The notes under the pieces were generated by a model. That model made no database searches. It was given only the letters and a program-made list of their open reading frames with translations, and was not told the DNA's origin. The translations under genes and the position numbers were made by a program. Of a stretch of 64,000 bases of DNA, positions 53,761-63,981 are shown one piece after another. The DNA comes from Bradyrhizobium liaoningense (GTDB lineage: Bacteria > Pseudomonadota > Alphaproteobacteria > Rhizobiales > Xanthobacteraceae): assembly GCF_018130785.1 (NCBI RefSeq), contig NZ_JAFCJT010000002.1, positions 682,001 to 746,000 on the forward strand, written 5' to 3'. How positions within the stretch are numbered: position 1 is the first letter of the stretch; each line of letters begins with the position of its first letter.

Positions 53761-55503
53761 CTACTCAGTGCCTTCCGAGCGGAAGATCGAGATCGAGATC
53801 GCGCGCCCTTGCGAGAAATTATAGCCGTCGATGCGCGTGCCGACCTTGTAGCGCAGCCCGATCGCCTCGGCGCGCTGCACGAAGCTGCGTTCCGAGCGCT
53901 GCTCGATCAGCGCGAAGCGGCAGCTTCCCTGCCGCAGGAAATCCGCAGCGCCCGAGCCGTCGGTGAGCAGCGTCTGGGTGCCCGTCAGGAACACGAGGCT
54001 CGGCTCGTGATAGCCGGCCGCGGCCGCCTTCGGCCCGACACAGGTGACGTTGCGAAGCGCGCGCGCGATCTCGATGCTCGGAAACAGCGGCGTCAGCGAC
54101 GGCAGCACGATGCCGTAGACCACGACTGCCAGCATCAGAGCTGCGACCAGCGCGTTCAGCACCGAGCGCTCGGCGCGGTTGGTGTCGAACAGCCACCAGG
54201 CGAACAGGCCGAAGATCAGCGAGGCCGCGATGAACGGCCAGGCCACGAAGGCCGGCTGCCGCGTCAGCATGACCGCGCCGACCACCGCGATGATCGAGCC
54301 GAGCGCAGGGATCGCGAACCACCAGGCCGAGCCGCGCGCGAGCCAGGAGCGCGACAGCACGCGCCGCTCCATCGCGCCGACGGTGAGGATGGCGATCGCC
54401 GGATACAGCGGCAGCACGTAATGCGGCAGCTTGGTCAGCACCGCCTCGAACACGATCCAGGACGGGATGAGCCAGGCCAGCAGGAACTGCGCGCCGGGCT
54501 CGCGCCGCGCGCGCCAGACCGCAGGGGCCGCCATCGCGGCAAGCGGCGCGCCGGGCCAGAACGTGATCCAGAACAGCGCCAGATACAGTCCGGGCGGCGC
54601 GCCATGGGATTCCTGGGCCGCCAACTTGCTCAGCATGTCGCCGCCGACGGAATCGGCGAAGAAGGCATCGCCGGCGCGCCAGAAGATCGCGACGAACCAG
54701 GGCAGCACCAGCACCAGCACCCACATCAGGCCCCAGAGCGGACGCAGCTTCCACAGCCACGAGGCATCGCGGTCCTGGATCGCGAGCGCGACGATTGTCA
54801 GCCCGGCGAACATCAGGATCAGTGGGCCCTTGATCAGGATGCCGACTGCGAGCGCGGTCCAGAAGATCGCGGGCCAGCTCCACGGCGGATGCGTTTCGTC
54901 CTCGGCGCGCTGCCACGACAGATAGGCGCGCGACATCGCGCCCATCGCGGCGGTCACGCAGAACAGCAGCATCGCATCGGTTTTCGCCAGCCGCGCCTCG
55001 ACGCCGAGCAGCACGGAGGCGCACATCAGGAGCGCGGCCAGCACCGCCGCGCGCCGCGTGACGAAGCCGAGCGCGGCCCAATAGGTCATGAGCACGGCGC
55101 CGATCGCACCTAACAGCGACGGCAGCCGGTAGACCCAGATCCGCAATTCGGCCTTCGGGAGCTTGAGCGCCGATGCGGCTTCAACTGCGGCCGACTGCAA
55201 CCAGTAGATGCCGACCGGCTTCTTGTAGCGGACGTCCTCCTGGAAGCGGATGTCGACATAGTCGCCGCTCTCGACCATCTGCTTGGTGGCTTGCGCAAAC
55301 CGCGCCTCGTCGCGATCGACGGGCGGGATGGTGAAGAAGCCCGGCAGGAACAGCAGCAGCGCGCACAGCAGCAGGAAGCCGACCGCGCGGGCATGACTGG
55401 CCGTGGCGTAGTCCAGCATAAGCACGAGCCGGCTGCCCGGATTCACGGGCACTTTCGGCTCGCGGGGTGCTCCAAAACGGGGGCTGGGATAGGTCTCGGC
55501 CAT
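53761..55503 (-). CDS. ArnT-like integral membrane glycosyltransferase (GT83)
   Basis: 580 residues with about 12 hydrophobic helices and a first periplasmic loop carrying the PPVDRDEARFAQ acidic motif of PMT/ArnT enzymes. These move a sugar from a polyprenyl-phosphate donor onto lipid A or another acceptor at the periplasmic face. Which sugar is not visible in the sequence. The start is ATG 55503, 50 bases after pbpC; the stop is one base from the PAP2 gene. Confidence 0.9.
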   Translation of the reverse strand: MAETYPSPRFGAPREPKVPVNPGSRLVLMLDYATASHARAVGFLLLCALLLFLPGFFTIPPVDRDEARFAQATKQMVESGDYVDIRFQEDVRYKKPVGIYWLQSAAVEAASALKLPKAELRIWVYRLPSLLGAIGAVLMTYWAALGFVTRRAAVLAALLMCASVLLGVEARLAKTDAMLLFCVTAAMGAMSRAYLSWQRAEDETHPPWSWPAIFWTALAVGILIKGPLILMFAGLTIVALAIQDRDASWLWKLRPLWGLMWVLVLVLPWFVAIFWRAGDAFFADSVGGDMLSKLAAQESHGAPPGLYLALFWITFWPGAPLAAMAAPAVWRARREPGAQFLLAWLIPSWIVFEAVLTKLPHYVLPLYPAIAILTVGAMERRVLSRSWLARGSAWWFAIPALGSIIAVVGAVMLTRQPAFVAWPFIAASLIFGLFAWWLFDTNRAERSVLNALVAALMLAVVVYGIVLPSLTPLFPSIEIARALRNVTCVGPKAAAAGYHEPSLVFLTGTQTLLTDGSGAADFLRQGSCRFALIEQRSERSFVQRAEAIGLRYKVGTRIDGYNFSQGRAISISIFRSEGTE

Positions 55504-55553
55504 TGGTTCCGCTTACGCTGAAACCGCCATTCCGACAACCGCTTAAGGCAGGG

Positions 55554-57785
55554 TCATTGAATTCGAATGACAACTGTGTCCGCGGCGCCCGTGGCATCGA
55601 TGACGGTCAGCCGCGCAAAGCCGGGACCGGGCGGATCGATCAGCCGCTGGCGGCGGCCGTCGATCTCGCCGAGCGACGTTCCGTTAACCATGACGATCAT
55701 GGGCAGGACGCCGCCGGCGACCTTCACGGGCATGGCCGCGCTCCCCTCGCCGCTGGAACGGTCGACATCGATCCGCGAGCCATTCAGCGGGAACTGGATA
55801 TGCAGCGCCTGCTCGCCGCCGGTTCGCACCAGTTCCCCGACCGGGCGGAACCGTTTCAGCGGCAACGGCAACTTCGCGTTGCTTGCGACCAGGGTTCCTT
55901 TGGGCGGCTTCGGCAGCGGGGTCAGCGTCTTGCCGGTCCGGGCAAAGGCGTCGAACAGGATCGGTGCGGCGGCGACGCGCCCGATCAGGCCGGGAACCGG
56001 CGCGCCGTCCGGCCGCCCGACCCAGACGCCGATGGTCATGCGGCCGTCGAAGCCGACCGACCAGGCGTCGCGATAGCCGTAGGAGGTGCCGGTCTTGAAC
56101 GCGATGCGGTTGTGGGCGGCATTTTCGGGCGGCGGCGTGCCCAGAAGCACGTTGCCGACCTGCCAGGCCGCGACCTGATCCAGCAGCCGCAGCGGTTCGC
56201 GGTCGTCCTTGTCCGCCATGACCTCGCGCAGCGGCTTGGCGGTGCCGAGCCGGGCGAAACCCGTATAGAGCTGGACGAGGTCCTGGAGCGTCACACCGAC
56301 GCCGCCGAGTCCCATCGCGAGCCCCGGTGCCTCGTCCTTGGGCAGAACCAGATTGCCGCCGGCCTGTCGCAGCCGCGACGACAATCGGCTCGCGCCGACG
56401 CGGTCGAGCAGCACGATCGCCGGCACGTTCAGCGACAATTGCAGCGCCTTCTTCACCGGCACCGTGCCCTGGAACGTCATGTCGAAATTTTCCGGCGCAT
56501 AGGAGCCGAAGCGGACCGGCCGGTCGTCGATCAAACTGTCCGGGTGGACGAAGCCGTCCTCGAAAGCCAGCCCGTAGATGAAGGGCTTTAGCGTCGACCC
56601 CGGCGAGCGGACGGCGCGGGTCATGTCGACCTGCCCCGCCCGGCTCTCGTCGAAATAATCGGCCGACCCGACGCGGGCGAGCACGTCGCCGCTCTCGTTG
56701 TCGACCACGATGATGCCGACCGAGATGTTGGGCCCGAGTGCAATGGCACGGTCGCGCGCCAGCGGCTCCAGCACCTTCTGCAGATTGGCATCGAGCGTCA
56801 GCTTGATGACCGGCGTATCCTTGACCATCGACAGCGCCGTGTCGGAGGCGTGCGGCGCGAGGATCGGCATCGGCTTGCGCAGTTTTGGGACGGGCACGGC
56901 CTTGGCCTGCTTCGCGTCCTCGAGGCTGACCACATGCTCCTCGACCATGCGGTCCAGCACGCGGTCGCGCGCCCTGCGTGCGGCCTCGGGATAGCGATCG
57001 AGCCGGCGCGTCTCCGGCGATTGCGGCAGCGCCACCAGCAGCGCGGCCTCGGCCAGCGACAGCCGCTTCGGCTCCTTGCCGAGATAGGCGATCGAGGCTG
57101 AGCGGATTCCTTCGAGATTGCCGCCATAGGGCGCCAGCGCGAGATAGAGATCGAGTATCTGCTCCTTGCTCAACGCTCGCTCGATCTCGATCGCGCGTAC
57201 CATCTGCCGTAGTTTTGCGTAGAGCGAACGTTGCCGGCGAGGCTCCATCAACCGCGCAAGCTGCATGCTGATGGTCGAGCCGCCCGAGACGATGTGGCCG
57301 CGCGTTGCGAGCTGCAACGCGGCGCGCCCGAGCGCGAGCGGATCGATGCCGTCATGGGCGTAGAAGCGCTGGTCCTCATAGGCGAGCAGCAGTTTCAGAT
57401 AGGTCGGGTCGACGTTCGCTTTTGTGTCGACCGGCAGCCGCCAGCGGCCGTCGGCCATCGCATAGGCGCGCAGCAGCTTGCCGTTGCGGTCGACGACCGT
57501 GGTGGAGACCTGGCGCGCCTCGTCGAGCGGGAGAGGACCGAGGGAGTAGACCCAGGAGACGAAGGCGATGACGCCGAGGATAAGCGAGAGCGCGACGGCA
57601 GAGAGGACACGAAGGGCCCTGCCCCTTGCTCCGTCATGGCCGGGCTTGTCCCGGCCATCCCCGTTCTTCGCCCGGGCACCAAAGTCCGTGGATGCCCGGG
57701 ACATCTGCGCGAAGACGCGCTTCGCGCTTTTGCCCGGGCATGACGACGGAGTTTGGGGCGCCACCTCGCTCATCTCTCCACTCAC
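55554..57785 (-). CDS. pbpC: penicillin-binding protein 1C
   Basis: 743 residues from GTG 57785 (its GTGA overlaps the alpha-2-macroglobulin stop; ATG 57773 is the alternative). Order: a cytoplasmic tail, one membrane helix (about 57-80), a GT51 transglycosylase (Glu137 in EDQRFY), a transpeptidase (Ser397-x-x-Lys400 in STLK; KTGTS at 564-568), and a C-terminal PBP1C domain. It builds and crosslinks peptidoglycan. Residues about 14-52 are encoded by a dispersed repeat element (57632-57749). No start codon lies between that element and the membrane helix, so the repeat must be translated. Confidence 0.93.
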   Translation of the reverse strand: MSGEMSEVAPQTPSSCPGKSAKRVFAQMSRASTDFGARAKNGDGRDKPGHDGARGRALRVLSAVALSLILGVIAFVSWVYSLGPLPLDEARQVSTTVVDRNGKLLRAYAMADGRWRLPVDTKANVDPTYLKLLLAYEDQRFYAHDGIDPLALGRAALQLATRGHIVSGGSTISMQLARLMEPRRQRSLYAKLRQMVRAIEIERALSKEQILDLYLALAPYGGNLEGIRSASIAYLGKEPKRLSLAEAALLVALPQSPETRRLDRYPEAARRARDRVLDRMVEEHVVSLEDAKQAKAVPVPKLRKPMPILAPHASDTALSMVKDTPVIKLTLDANLQKVLEPLARDRAIALGPNISVGIIVVDNESGDVLARVGSADYFDESRAGQVDMTRAVRSPGSTLKPFIYGLAFEDGFVHPDSLIDDRPVRFGSYAPENFDMTFQGTVPVKKALQLSLNVPAIVLLDRVGASRLSSRLRQAGGNLVLPKDEAPGLAMGLGGVGVTLQDLVQLYTGFARLGTAKPLREVMADKDDREPLRLLDQVAAWQVGNVLLGTPPPENAAHNRIAFKTGTSYGYRDAWSVGFDGRMTIGVWVGRPDGAPVPGLIGRVAAAPILFDAFARTGKTLTPLPKPPKGTLVASNAKLPLPLKRFRPVGELVRTGGEQALHIQFPLNGSRIDVDRSSGEGSAAMPVKVAGGVLPMIVMVNGTSLGEIDGRRQRLIDPPGPGFARLTVIDATGAADTVVIRIQ
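57632..57749. repeat. dispersed palindromic repeat inside the pbpC coding sequence
   Basis: Mirrored pieces TCATGGCCGGGC / GTCCCGGCCAT and CCCGGGCATGACGACGG lie in 57632-57749. The form is that of a Bradyrhizobium-type intergenic repeat, yet the whole element is in frame inside pbpC (residues about 14-52). Confidence 0.75.
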
Positions 57786-60700
57786 TTCGCCGCCCGCACC
57801 TCGACAGTGCCCGTGCCGGTCCGGCCATAGCGCGAGGGATTGTACATGTCCTCGACATAGGCCTGCGGCAACACGTATTTGCCGGGCGAAACCGCGCGCA
57901 CGACGTAGGCGACGGTGAAGACCGACTTGGAGTCCGAGGCGCGATCGACCGCCGCCGTGAAGCGGTCGTCACGGAACTCGGTATCTTCAGGCTCCTCGCC
58001 ATCCTCGATCCAGTCCAGCGTGCCGCTGTCGCCCGACGACACCAGTTTTGGATTGTCGATCTCGAGGCCGGCGGGCAGATAGTCGGACACCATGATGTGG
58101 CCGTACTCGGGCTTCGCCTCGGTGATCTTCAGCACCACGGCGAAACGCTGGTTCTGCTTGACCTTGCTGATGTCGGCCGGCTTGCCGTCGAGCGTGAAGT
58201 AGTTGCGCTCGATCTTGAAGCCGTTCGATGCAGCCGGCTCCGGCGTGACCGGCGAGCCCGATACCGAAACCACCGCCTGAACCGGCGCATCGCCGGTGTT
58301 GGTGATCTTCAGCGGCTTGCCCTCCAGCGTCACGGCCTTGTAGCTGCGGTACAGCGCGGTCTTGACCGGCTGGCCGTCGACTTCCATCGACAGGTTCTCC
58401 TTGGCCAGCGCGCGCGCCGCCAGCACCAGCCACGCATTCTCCTGCGTGGATGTGTAGGGCGTCAGACCGCGCGCGGTCTCGACCCGCGACACCGCCTGCG
58501 TCAGCGTCGCCTTCGGCGCGTTGCCTTCGCTGGCAAGTGAGACCAGCGCGGCGGCATCGCGAAGCTGCGAGCCGTAGTCGGTGCGGCCGAACTCCAGCAC
58601 CGGCTTCGGCGCAAGGCCGTCGAGGGCGGCACCGTAGACGCGTTCGGCGCGGTTGCGGTCGCCGACCAGCGCGAGCGCAGCCGCAAGCTGCGACTTCGCG
58701 ATCGGGGTGGCGAGGTTGCTCAACTTGGTGTCGGCGAGATAGCGCAGATCGCCGATGGGCGCCGCGCCGTTACGCGCGAGCACGTAGAGTCCGTAGGCTA
58801 GATCGCGCCCGCCGTCCTTCTCGGGCTCGTTGCCGTTCACCACCGAATTGCGGATACGGTCGAGCGCGTTCTTGAACAGCACGTCCGGCACCACAAAGCC
58901 CTTTTCGCGGGCGCGGGTGAGGAAGTCCGTCACGTAGGCGTCGAGCCAGGCATCGTCGCCGCCGGCCGACCACAGGCCGAACGAGCCGTTGGAGCCCTGG
59001 CGCGCCAGGAGCCGCTCGATTGCATCGCGGATGCGCTGGTCGACCTCGGTGTCCATGGCCAGATGCGCGCCGGCGGCGAGCTCGTTGACATAGAGCAACG
59101 GCAACGCACGGCTCGTGATCTGTTCCGAGCAGCCATAGGGGTAGCGGTCGAGCGCCTTCAGGATCGTTGCGGCGTCGAGCGCCGTCGACAGGCTGGCCGA
59201 AACCGAGACGCTGCCCGTGCCCGAGACGAGATCGGAGAACATGTCCGAGGTCAGCGTCAGGCTTTCACCCTTCGCCAGCGTCCGGATCGAACGCCGCGCC
59301 AGCACCTGGGTCGCCGCCTTGACGTCGAGCGCATAGTGACGCGCCAGTGCCAGGCCGTTCGGTCCCTTGATGTCGACATCGAGCGTCGCCTGCCCCGCAG
59401 CCGTCGCGTCGATTGCCAGCGTAAACGCGTTGCGCTGCTTGGCGGCGAGCTTGACCGTGGTGGCGGGATTGCCGGTCATCTTCACCGGGCCGCCGGTCTT
59501 CACGTTGATGACGTAGTCGCCGGCCTGGCCCTCGACATTGTCGATCTCGAGGTTGAACGTGCCGTGGTCGCCATTGAGCAGGAAGCGCGGCAAGGTCGTG
59601 GTCAACACCACGGGATCGCGGATCACGACATCCGTGTTGGCGCGGCCGAGCTTTGTCGCAGTCCACGCCACCGCCATCACGCGCGCGGTGCCGGCGAACT
59701 CGGGGATATCGAAGCTCACTTCGGCGGTGCCGTCGGCGGCGACCGTGACGATGCCCGAGTAGAGCGCGAGCGGCTTTTGCGCGGGCGGAGAGCCCTGCAA
59801 TTCGCCGGCGCCGGCATCGCCGCCGGACTTGATCTGTCCGCGGGTGCCCGACATGCCGTCGATCAGTTGCCCATAGAGATCGCGGATCTCCGCGCTCAGG
59901 CGGCGCTGGCCGAGATAGTAATCGTCCGGCGCCGGCGGCTTGTAATTGGTGAGGTTGAGGATGCCGACATCGACCGCGGCGATCACGACCTTGGCGTCCT
60001 CGCCCGGATTGAGCCCGTCGAGCTTGACCGGGATCTTCAACATCGCATTCGGCCGGATCAGTGCCGGCGGCGTCAGCTTCACCTGGAGCGTGCGGGTCTG
60101 CTTGTCGATGCCGAACCATTTGAGGCCGATCGCCCGACCCGGCATGCGCTGCGCGGCCGCATCGAGCGGACGGCGCAGCGTCGCCACCACATAGGCGCCG
60201 GTGCCCCAGTCCTTGCCCACAGGCAGCCTCACCTGCGCGGTACCTTCCTTGACGTCGATGGTCTGCGTCGTCAGCAGGCGGTCGCCGAGCACGTTGACGG
60301 TGAGCTTGCCGGCGCTGCGGACGTTCACCGATACCGTCATGGTGTCGCCGGAGGCGTATTGCGGCTTGTCGATCGAGGTCTCCAGCAGGTCCGGCGTGTC
60401 GGCGCTGCCGTCGGAATACCAGCCCACGTCGAACTGCACCGAGGTCACCGGACCGTCGGCATCGTTCGACTTCACATCGAGCCGGTAGCGGCCGGGCTGC
60501 GGGCTGAGCGAAATCCGCGACGGCTTGTCGGCAGCGATCGTCAAGTCGCCGTCGGAAACGCGCGAAGTCGATTTGACCGGCTCGTACTCCCAGTAATTGT
60601 TCTGGCGGTACCACTGGTAGCGCGACTCCATCTTCAGGAGCTCGTAGCGCAGGCCATCGCGGCGCAGCCTCTCACCTTCGGGCGAGACGAACACGACGTC

Positions 60701-62986
60701 GAACTCGGCCTTGTCGCCCTCGGCGACGTTCTTGTCGCCGAACAGTGGCTTGATGCCGATCATGGCGGTCGCGGGCGCGACCGGCAGCACGATCTTGCGC
60801 TCGACGGCACGGCCGCCTGTCTCGACCATGCGAACGAAGATCTGCGCCTCCTGCGGACGCGTCGAGGCGGGCTGCTTGTCCAGCGCCACCGGGAAGGTCG
60901 CAACGCCGTTGGCGTCGGCCTCCGGCAAATTCTCCAGCGGCGTGCGCTCGTTCGAGGTGGTCTCCTCGTCGGCGACGCCGAACTGGTAGCCGGCAAAGCC
61001 CGGGCGTTCGCTCGCGGGCGCGACCAGCATGTCGCCTTCGAGCTGGAGGCCCGAGGCCGGCGCGCCATAGAGGAAATGGCCATCAGCCTTAAGCTCCACC
61101 GGAGCGTTAGCTTTGATCAGCTTGTCCTTGGCGGACAAGTCGAATTCGATCCGATCGGGGACGTAGTCCTCGACCATGAAGGTGGTTTCGCCGACCGACG
61201 AGCCCTTCGGATCAGTGAAGGCGCGCACGCGCCAGGTCCCGGTCGGCACGGCTGAATTGAGCGGCACGGCCAGCGTGCGGCCCCCGGCGCCCTGGTCAGA
61301 GAGCACGGCGCGGCGGAATTCGACGCCGTCGGGGCGCTCGATCACCAGCGTCAGCGGCCCGCCGGTGACGGCATTGCCCTGCCCGTCGCGCAAGAGCGCG
61401 GTGAGATAGACGGTCTCGCTGGAGCGATAGACGCCGCGCTCGGCGTAGACGAAGGCGTCGGCTCCAACAGGCACCGCGCGCCCTGCAACGCCGCGGTCGG
61501 ACAAGTCGAAGGCGGAGGTCTTCAGGCTCAGGAAGGCATAGTCGGCCTTCTCGCCGGTGACGGTGAGCATCGCCGGCGACAGCCCGCCCTCGCCGCGCGC
61601 AAGGCCCGCCTCGAACAGCACGTGGCCGCTATCGTCGGTCTTGCGGGTGGCCAGGATCTCGTTGTTGCGGGCAACCAGCCGCACCTCGGCTTTGCCGACC
61701 GGATCGGTCGAGGCCAGCGAATTGACGAAGACATGGATGCCGTCGTTGCCGGAATAGGCTGCGACCCCGAGGTCGGAGACGATGAACCATTGCGTTGCGA
61801 GCTGGTACTCGTCATCCGAGCCCGGCCCCTTGGCCGCGGCGGTCATCACGTAGACGCCGGGTTGAAGCTCTCCAAGCGCCTGGTCGACCGGAAATGCGGT
61901 CGTGACGTCCTGGTTCAGTGTCATCGCGGTCGTGAGCTCGCCGGACCAGACCTTGACGCCGCGCTCGCCGCCGAGATCGGCGAGCTGGTAGCGCGACAGC
62001 GTCTTCTGGAAATCGCTGTCGACGACCGCATTGATCAGATTGCGGTCGCCGATCCTGAAGACGTTGACGTTGACCGCGGGCGTGTTGACGCTGACCACGG
62101 GAATACCGCGCTGGCCGGTCCGCGGCAGCACATAGGCGCGGCTGGTGAAGCGCACGAACGGTTTGCGGTCCCGCACATAGACGTTGAACTCGGCCGATTT
62201 CGGCAGCCCCTCCTTCACGGTGGACGGCAGGCCGGCGCGCAGATTGATGTTGTAGCGCTCACCGTGCTTCAGCCCGTCGACGCAGAGCTGCTTGCCTTCG
62301 GCCGACAGCGCCGGCTTGTCCTGGCCCGCCAGCGCCAAATACGGCGCGAAATCGGTGCGCTTGGCCAGCTCTTCCGAGAACTGGAAGCAGGCGCGCGGGC
62401 TCGCCGAATCCGAGTCCACGGTATAGTCGAGCAGCCGGAAGCCGTGCTCGTCGCGCATCTTCTCGTACTGGCCGCGGACGTCGGCGACCTCGCGCAAGTC
62501 GAGCGACAGCCGCAGCGCGTCGAGCGCCGGCCGCCACAGCTTGCGTTCGGCCAGCGACTTGCCGAGCACGGCCAGCGCATCCGCCTCCTCGCCCGGGTTG
62601 CCGGCACGCTGATAGGCGATGTAGGCGGCGGTCGAGGCTCGCTCCAGCAGGAACGTCTGCTCGCTCGAGCTTTTCGGCGAGATCTGGAAGATCACCTTGG
62701 CGAGCCGCAGCCAGTTGCCGGTATCCTCCGGCGTGGTGGCGGCGATCTGGCCGAGCACCGACAGCCCGGTGCGGAAATCATTACGCCGGAAGGCGGCGTC
62801 GGCGTCGGTGCGCAGCGTCGCGCTGGTCTTGGCGACTGGCCCCGCTTCGCTCTTGATCTGCGCCTCTAGCTTGATGGCGGAATCGGCGAGGTCATCACGC
62901 TTGAACGCCTTGTCAGCGGCCTGCGCGGCCACAAGGCCGAACGCCAGCGTGGCGCAGAATGTGACGGCGCGAACAAGACCGATCAT
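57782..62986 (-). CDS. alpha-2-macroglobulin family protein (YfhM-like)
   Basis: 1734 residues from ATG 62986, with GGGAG six bases upstream. The signal peptide (about 1-22, ending AAQA) is followed by many macroglobulin beta-domains, then the thioester motif CSEQ at 1286-1289 in YPYGCSEQITS and an all-helical complement-like domain. It traps proteases in the periplasm through the thioester. In E. coli the yfhM gene lies beside pbpC, and here the two overlap by 4 bases, so cell-wall repair and protease defence are coupled. The frame runs upstream to 63268, but there is no export signal there. Confidence 0.93.
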   Translation of the reverse strand: MIGLVRAVTFCATLAFGLVAAQAADKAFKRDDLADSAIKLEAQIKSEAGPVAKTSATLRTDADAAFRRNDFRTGLSVLGQIAATTPEDTGNWLRLAKVIFQISPKSSSEQTFLLERASTAAYIAYQRAGNPGEEADALAVLGKSLAERKLWRPALDALRLSLDLREVADVRGQYEKMRDEHGFRLLDYTVDSDSASPRACFQFSEELAKRTDFAPYLALAGQDKPALSAEGKQLCVDGLKHGERYNINLRAGLPSTVKEGLPKSAEFNVYVRDRKPFVRFTSRAYVLPRTGQRGIPVVSVNTPAVNVNVFRIGDRNLINAVVDSDFQKTLSRYQLADLGGERGVKVWSGELTTAMTLNQDVTTAFPVDQALGELQPGVYVMTAAAKGPGSDDEYQLATQWFIVSDLGVAAYSGNDGIHVFVNSLASTDPVGKAEVRLVARNNEILATRKTDDSGHVLFEAGLARGEGGLSPAMLTVTGEKADYAFLSLKTSAFDLSDRGVAGRAVPVGADAFVYAERGVYRSSETVYLTALLRDGQGNAVTGGPLTLVIERPDGVEFRRAVLSDQGAGGRTLAVPLNSAVPTGTWRVRAFTDPKGSSVGETTFMVEDYVPDRIEFDLSAKDKLIKANAPVELKADGHFLYGAPASGLQLEGDMLVAPASERPGFAGYQFGVADEETTSNERTPLENLPEADANGVATFPVALDKQPASTRPQEAQIFVRMVETGGRAVERKIVLPVAPATAMIGIKPLFGDKNVAEGDKAEFDVVFVSPEGERLRRDGLRYELLKMESRYQWYRQNNYWEYEPVKSTSRVSDGDLTIAADKPSRISLSPQPGRYRLDVKSNDADGPVTSVQFDVGWYSDGSADTPDLLETSIDKPQYASGDTMTVSVNVRSAGKLTVNVLGDRLLTTQTIDVKEGTAQVRLPVGKDWGTGAYVVATLRRPLDAAAQRMPGRAIGLKWFGIDKQTRTLQVKLTPPALIRPNAMLKIPVKLDGLNPGEDAKVVIAAVDVGILNLTNYKPPAPDDYYLGQRRLSAEIRDLYGQLIDGMSGTRGQIKSGGDAGAGELQGSPPAQKPLALYSGIVTVAADGTAEVSFDIPEFAGTARVMAVAWTATKLGRANTDVVIRDPVVLTTTLPRFLLNGDHGTFNLEIDNVEGQAGDYVINVKTGGPVKMTGNPATTVKLAAKQRNAFTLAIDATAAGQATLDVDIKGPNGLALARHYALDVKAATQVLARRSIRTLAKGESLTLTSDMFSDLVSGTGSVSVSASLSTALDAATILKALDRYPYGCSEQITSRALPLLYVNELAAGAHLAMDTEVDQRIRDAIERLLARQGSNGSFGLWSAGGDDAWLDAYVTDFLTRAREKGFVVPDVLFKNALDRIRNSVVNGNEPEKDGGRDLAYGLYVLARNGAAPIGDLRYLADTKLSNLATPIAKSQLAAALALVGDRNRAERVYGAALDGLAPKPVLEFGRTDYGSQLRDAAALVSLASEGNAPKATLTQAVSRVETARGLTPYTSTQENAWLVLAARALAKENLSMEVDGQPVKTALYRSYKAVTLEGKPLKITNTGDAPVQAVVSVSGSPVTPEPAASNGFKIERNYFTLDGKPADISKVKQNQRFAVVLKITEAKPEYGHIMVSDYLPAGLEIDNPKLVSSGDSGTLDWIEDGEEPEDTEFRDDRFTAAVDRASDSKSVFTVAYVVRAVSPGKYVLPQAYVEDMYNPSRYGRTGTGTVEVRAAK

Positions 62987-63400
62987 GAAGGACTCCCGGA
63001 AATCACGGCGAACGCCGCGTGAGCATGAAATGCGTGGAAAGGTGACGGACTCAAGGCGATGGAACCAAAGATGCAAATCGTCGCATTCGCCATGACAAGG
63101 CAAGCCCTGAGGAGACCGATCGAGATATCGCCGCGCGCGCCGTCCTGATGGCGCAGCACTACCTGACCCGTCGACCGGCGGCCGTGTCCCGGAAGCTGAC
63201 CAGCGTTCCCGGCGATGTAATCCATCGTCCAGTCCGCTGCCGCTCAACCCGGCACCCTGACACCCCACCGTTCCGCTTTGTCGCTTTAGGTGCGAAAACG
63301 GTTCGGTTCAGGCTTGGCGAACCTGCGGATTTTTCATATGTGGCGTGATAGAAGACCGGCAGGCGGCAGCCGAGGCCGGTCTCAAGGCCGGCCTCAAGAC
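62987..63400. other. spacer between macroglobulin gene and tRNA-Arg
   Basis: About 410 bases with no supported gene. The promoter of the six-gene envelope run must lie here. An open frame across the tRNA is an antisense artefact. Confidence 0.5.
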
Positions 63401-63477
63401 GGTCCCATAGCTCAACTGGATAGAGTAGCGGATTTCTACTCCGCGGGTTGCAGGTTCGAGTCCTGCTGGGATCGCCA
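63401..63477 (+). tRNA. tRNA-Arg (anticodon TCT)
   Basis: The acceptor GGTCCCA pairs with TGGGATC (one G-T pair), G discriminator and encoded CCA at 63475-63477. The anticodon stem GCGGA/TCCGC encloses TCT; the T loop is TTCGAGT. Confidence 0.95.
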
Positions 63478-63682
63478 GCCATCGTCGAATTGACGAGGCT
63501 TTGGCTCGTGGCGCGAGGCATCGACTGCTAGTGACTCGTCCCCTACAGATTTCGGTGCCGTGAACGCACGGTCGCTGATCCGTCCGACTTCACGAACGCG
63601 TGGGCACCCTCGCCCCGGTCTTTGATCCAGACAGATGAGCCCTATCTATGCGCCGGGCGAAGTGCGCCCGATAAGGACTCCG

Positions 63683-63937
63683 ATGCCGGCAACCGAATTG
63701 ACGAGAATGGCTATCGCATCTGCGGTGGCGGTGATCGCAATTTCGTTCCTGGCAATCGACGCAGGCGTCGTAAACACCAGTGTGGTCACAAGGCGCATCG
63801 AGACGGCGCGGGCTTCCATTGCGGACGCGGCTGCGAGCCAGCATCAACTCGCCTTTGCCGTTCAGGCGTGGGCGCGTCCAAGCCGCCAGAAGGCGCACTC
63901 GGAGCCACACTTGGAGCACTGCCTGGCGATCGATTGA
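63683..63937 (+). CDS. small putative membrane protein (84 residues)
   Basis: ATG 63683 has AAGGA five bases upstream. One N-terminal hydrophobic segment (about 9-28) is followed by a polar tail. No family recognised. The 3' part overlaps an alternative small frame on the other strand, so at least one of the two is wrong. Confidence 0.4.
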   Translation: MPATELTRMAIASAVAVIAISFLAIDAGVVNTSVVTRRIETARASIADAAASQHQLAFAVQAWARPSRQKAHSEPHLEHCLAID

Positions 63938-63981
63938 TGCAGGCGGGGCATTAGCTCGGCCGACAGCGGCTTTTCGTCCAT
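63862..63981 (-). CDS. tiny Cys-motif protein (39 residues)
   Basis: From ATG 63981: a Leu/Arg helix and a zinc-like CSKCGSEC set, ending WRLGRAHA. The arrangement looks like small rhizobial zinc-binding proteins, but the upstream GGAG touches the ATG and the frame is antisense to the gene above. Confidence 0.35.
   Translation of the reverse strand: MDEKPLSAELMPRLHQSIARQCSKCGSECAFWRLGRAHA

Noticed and set aside
63159..63521. - strand open frame across tRNA-Arg
   Set aside because: Contains the well-known antisense-tRNA translation (SRTRTCNPRSRN type); an artefact.
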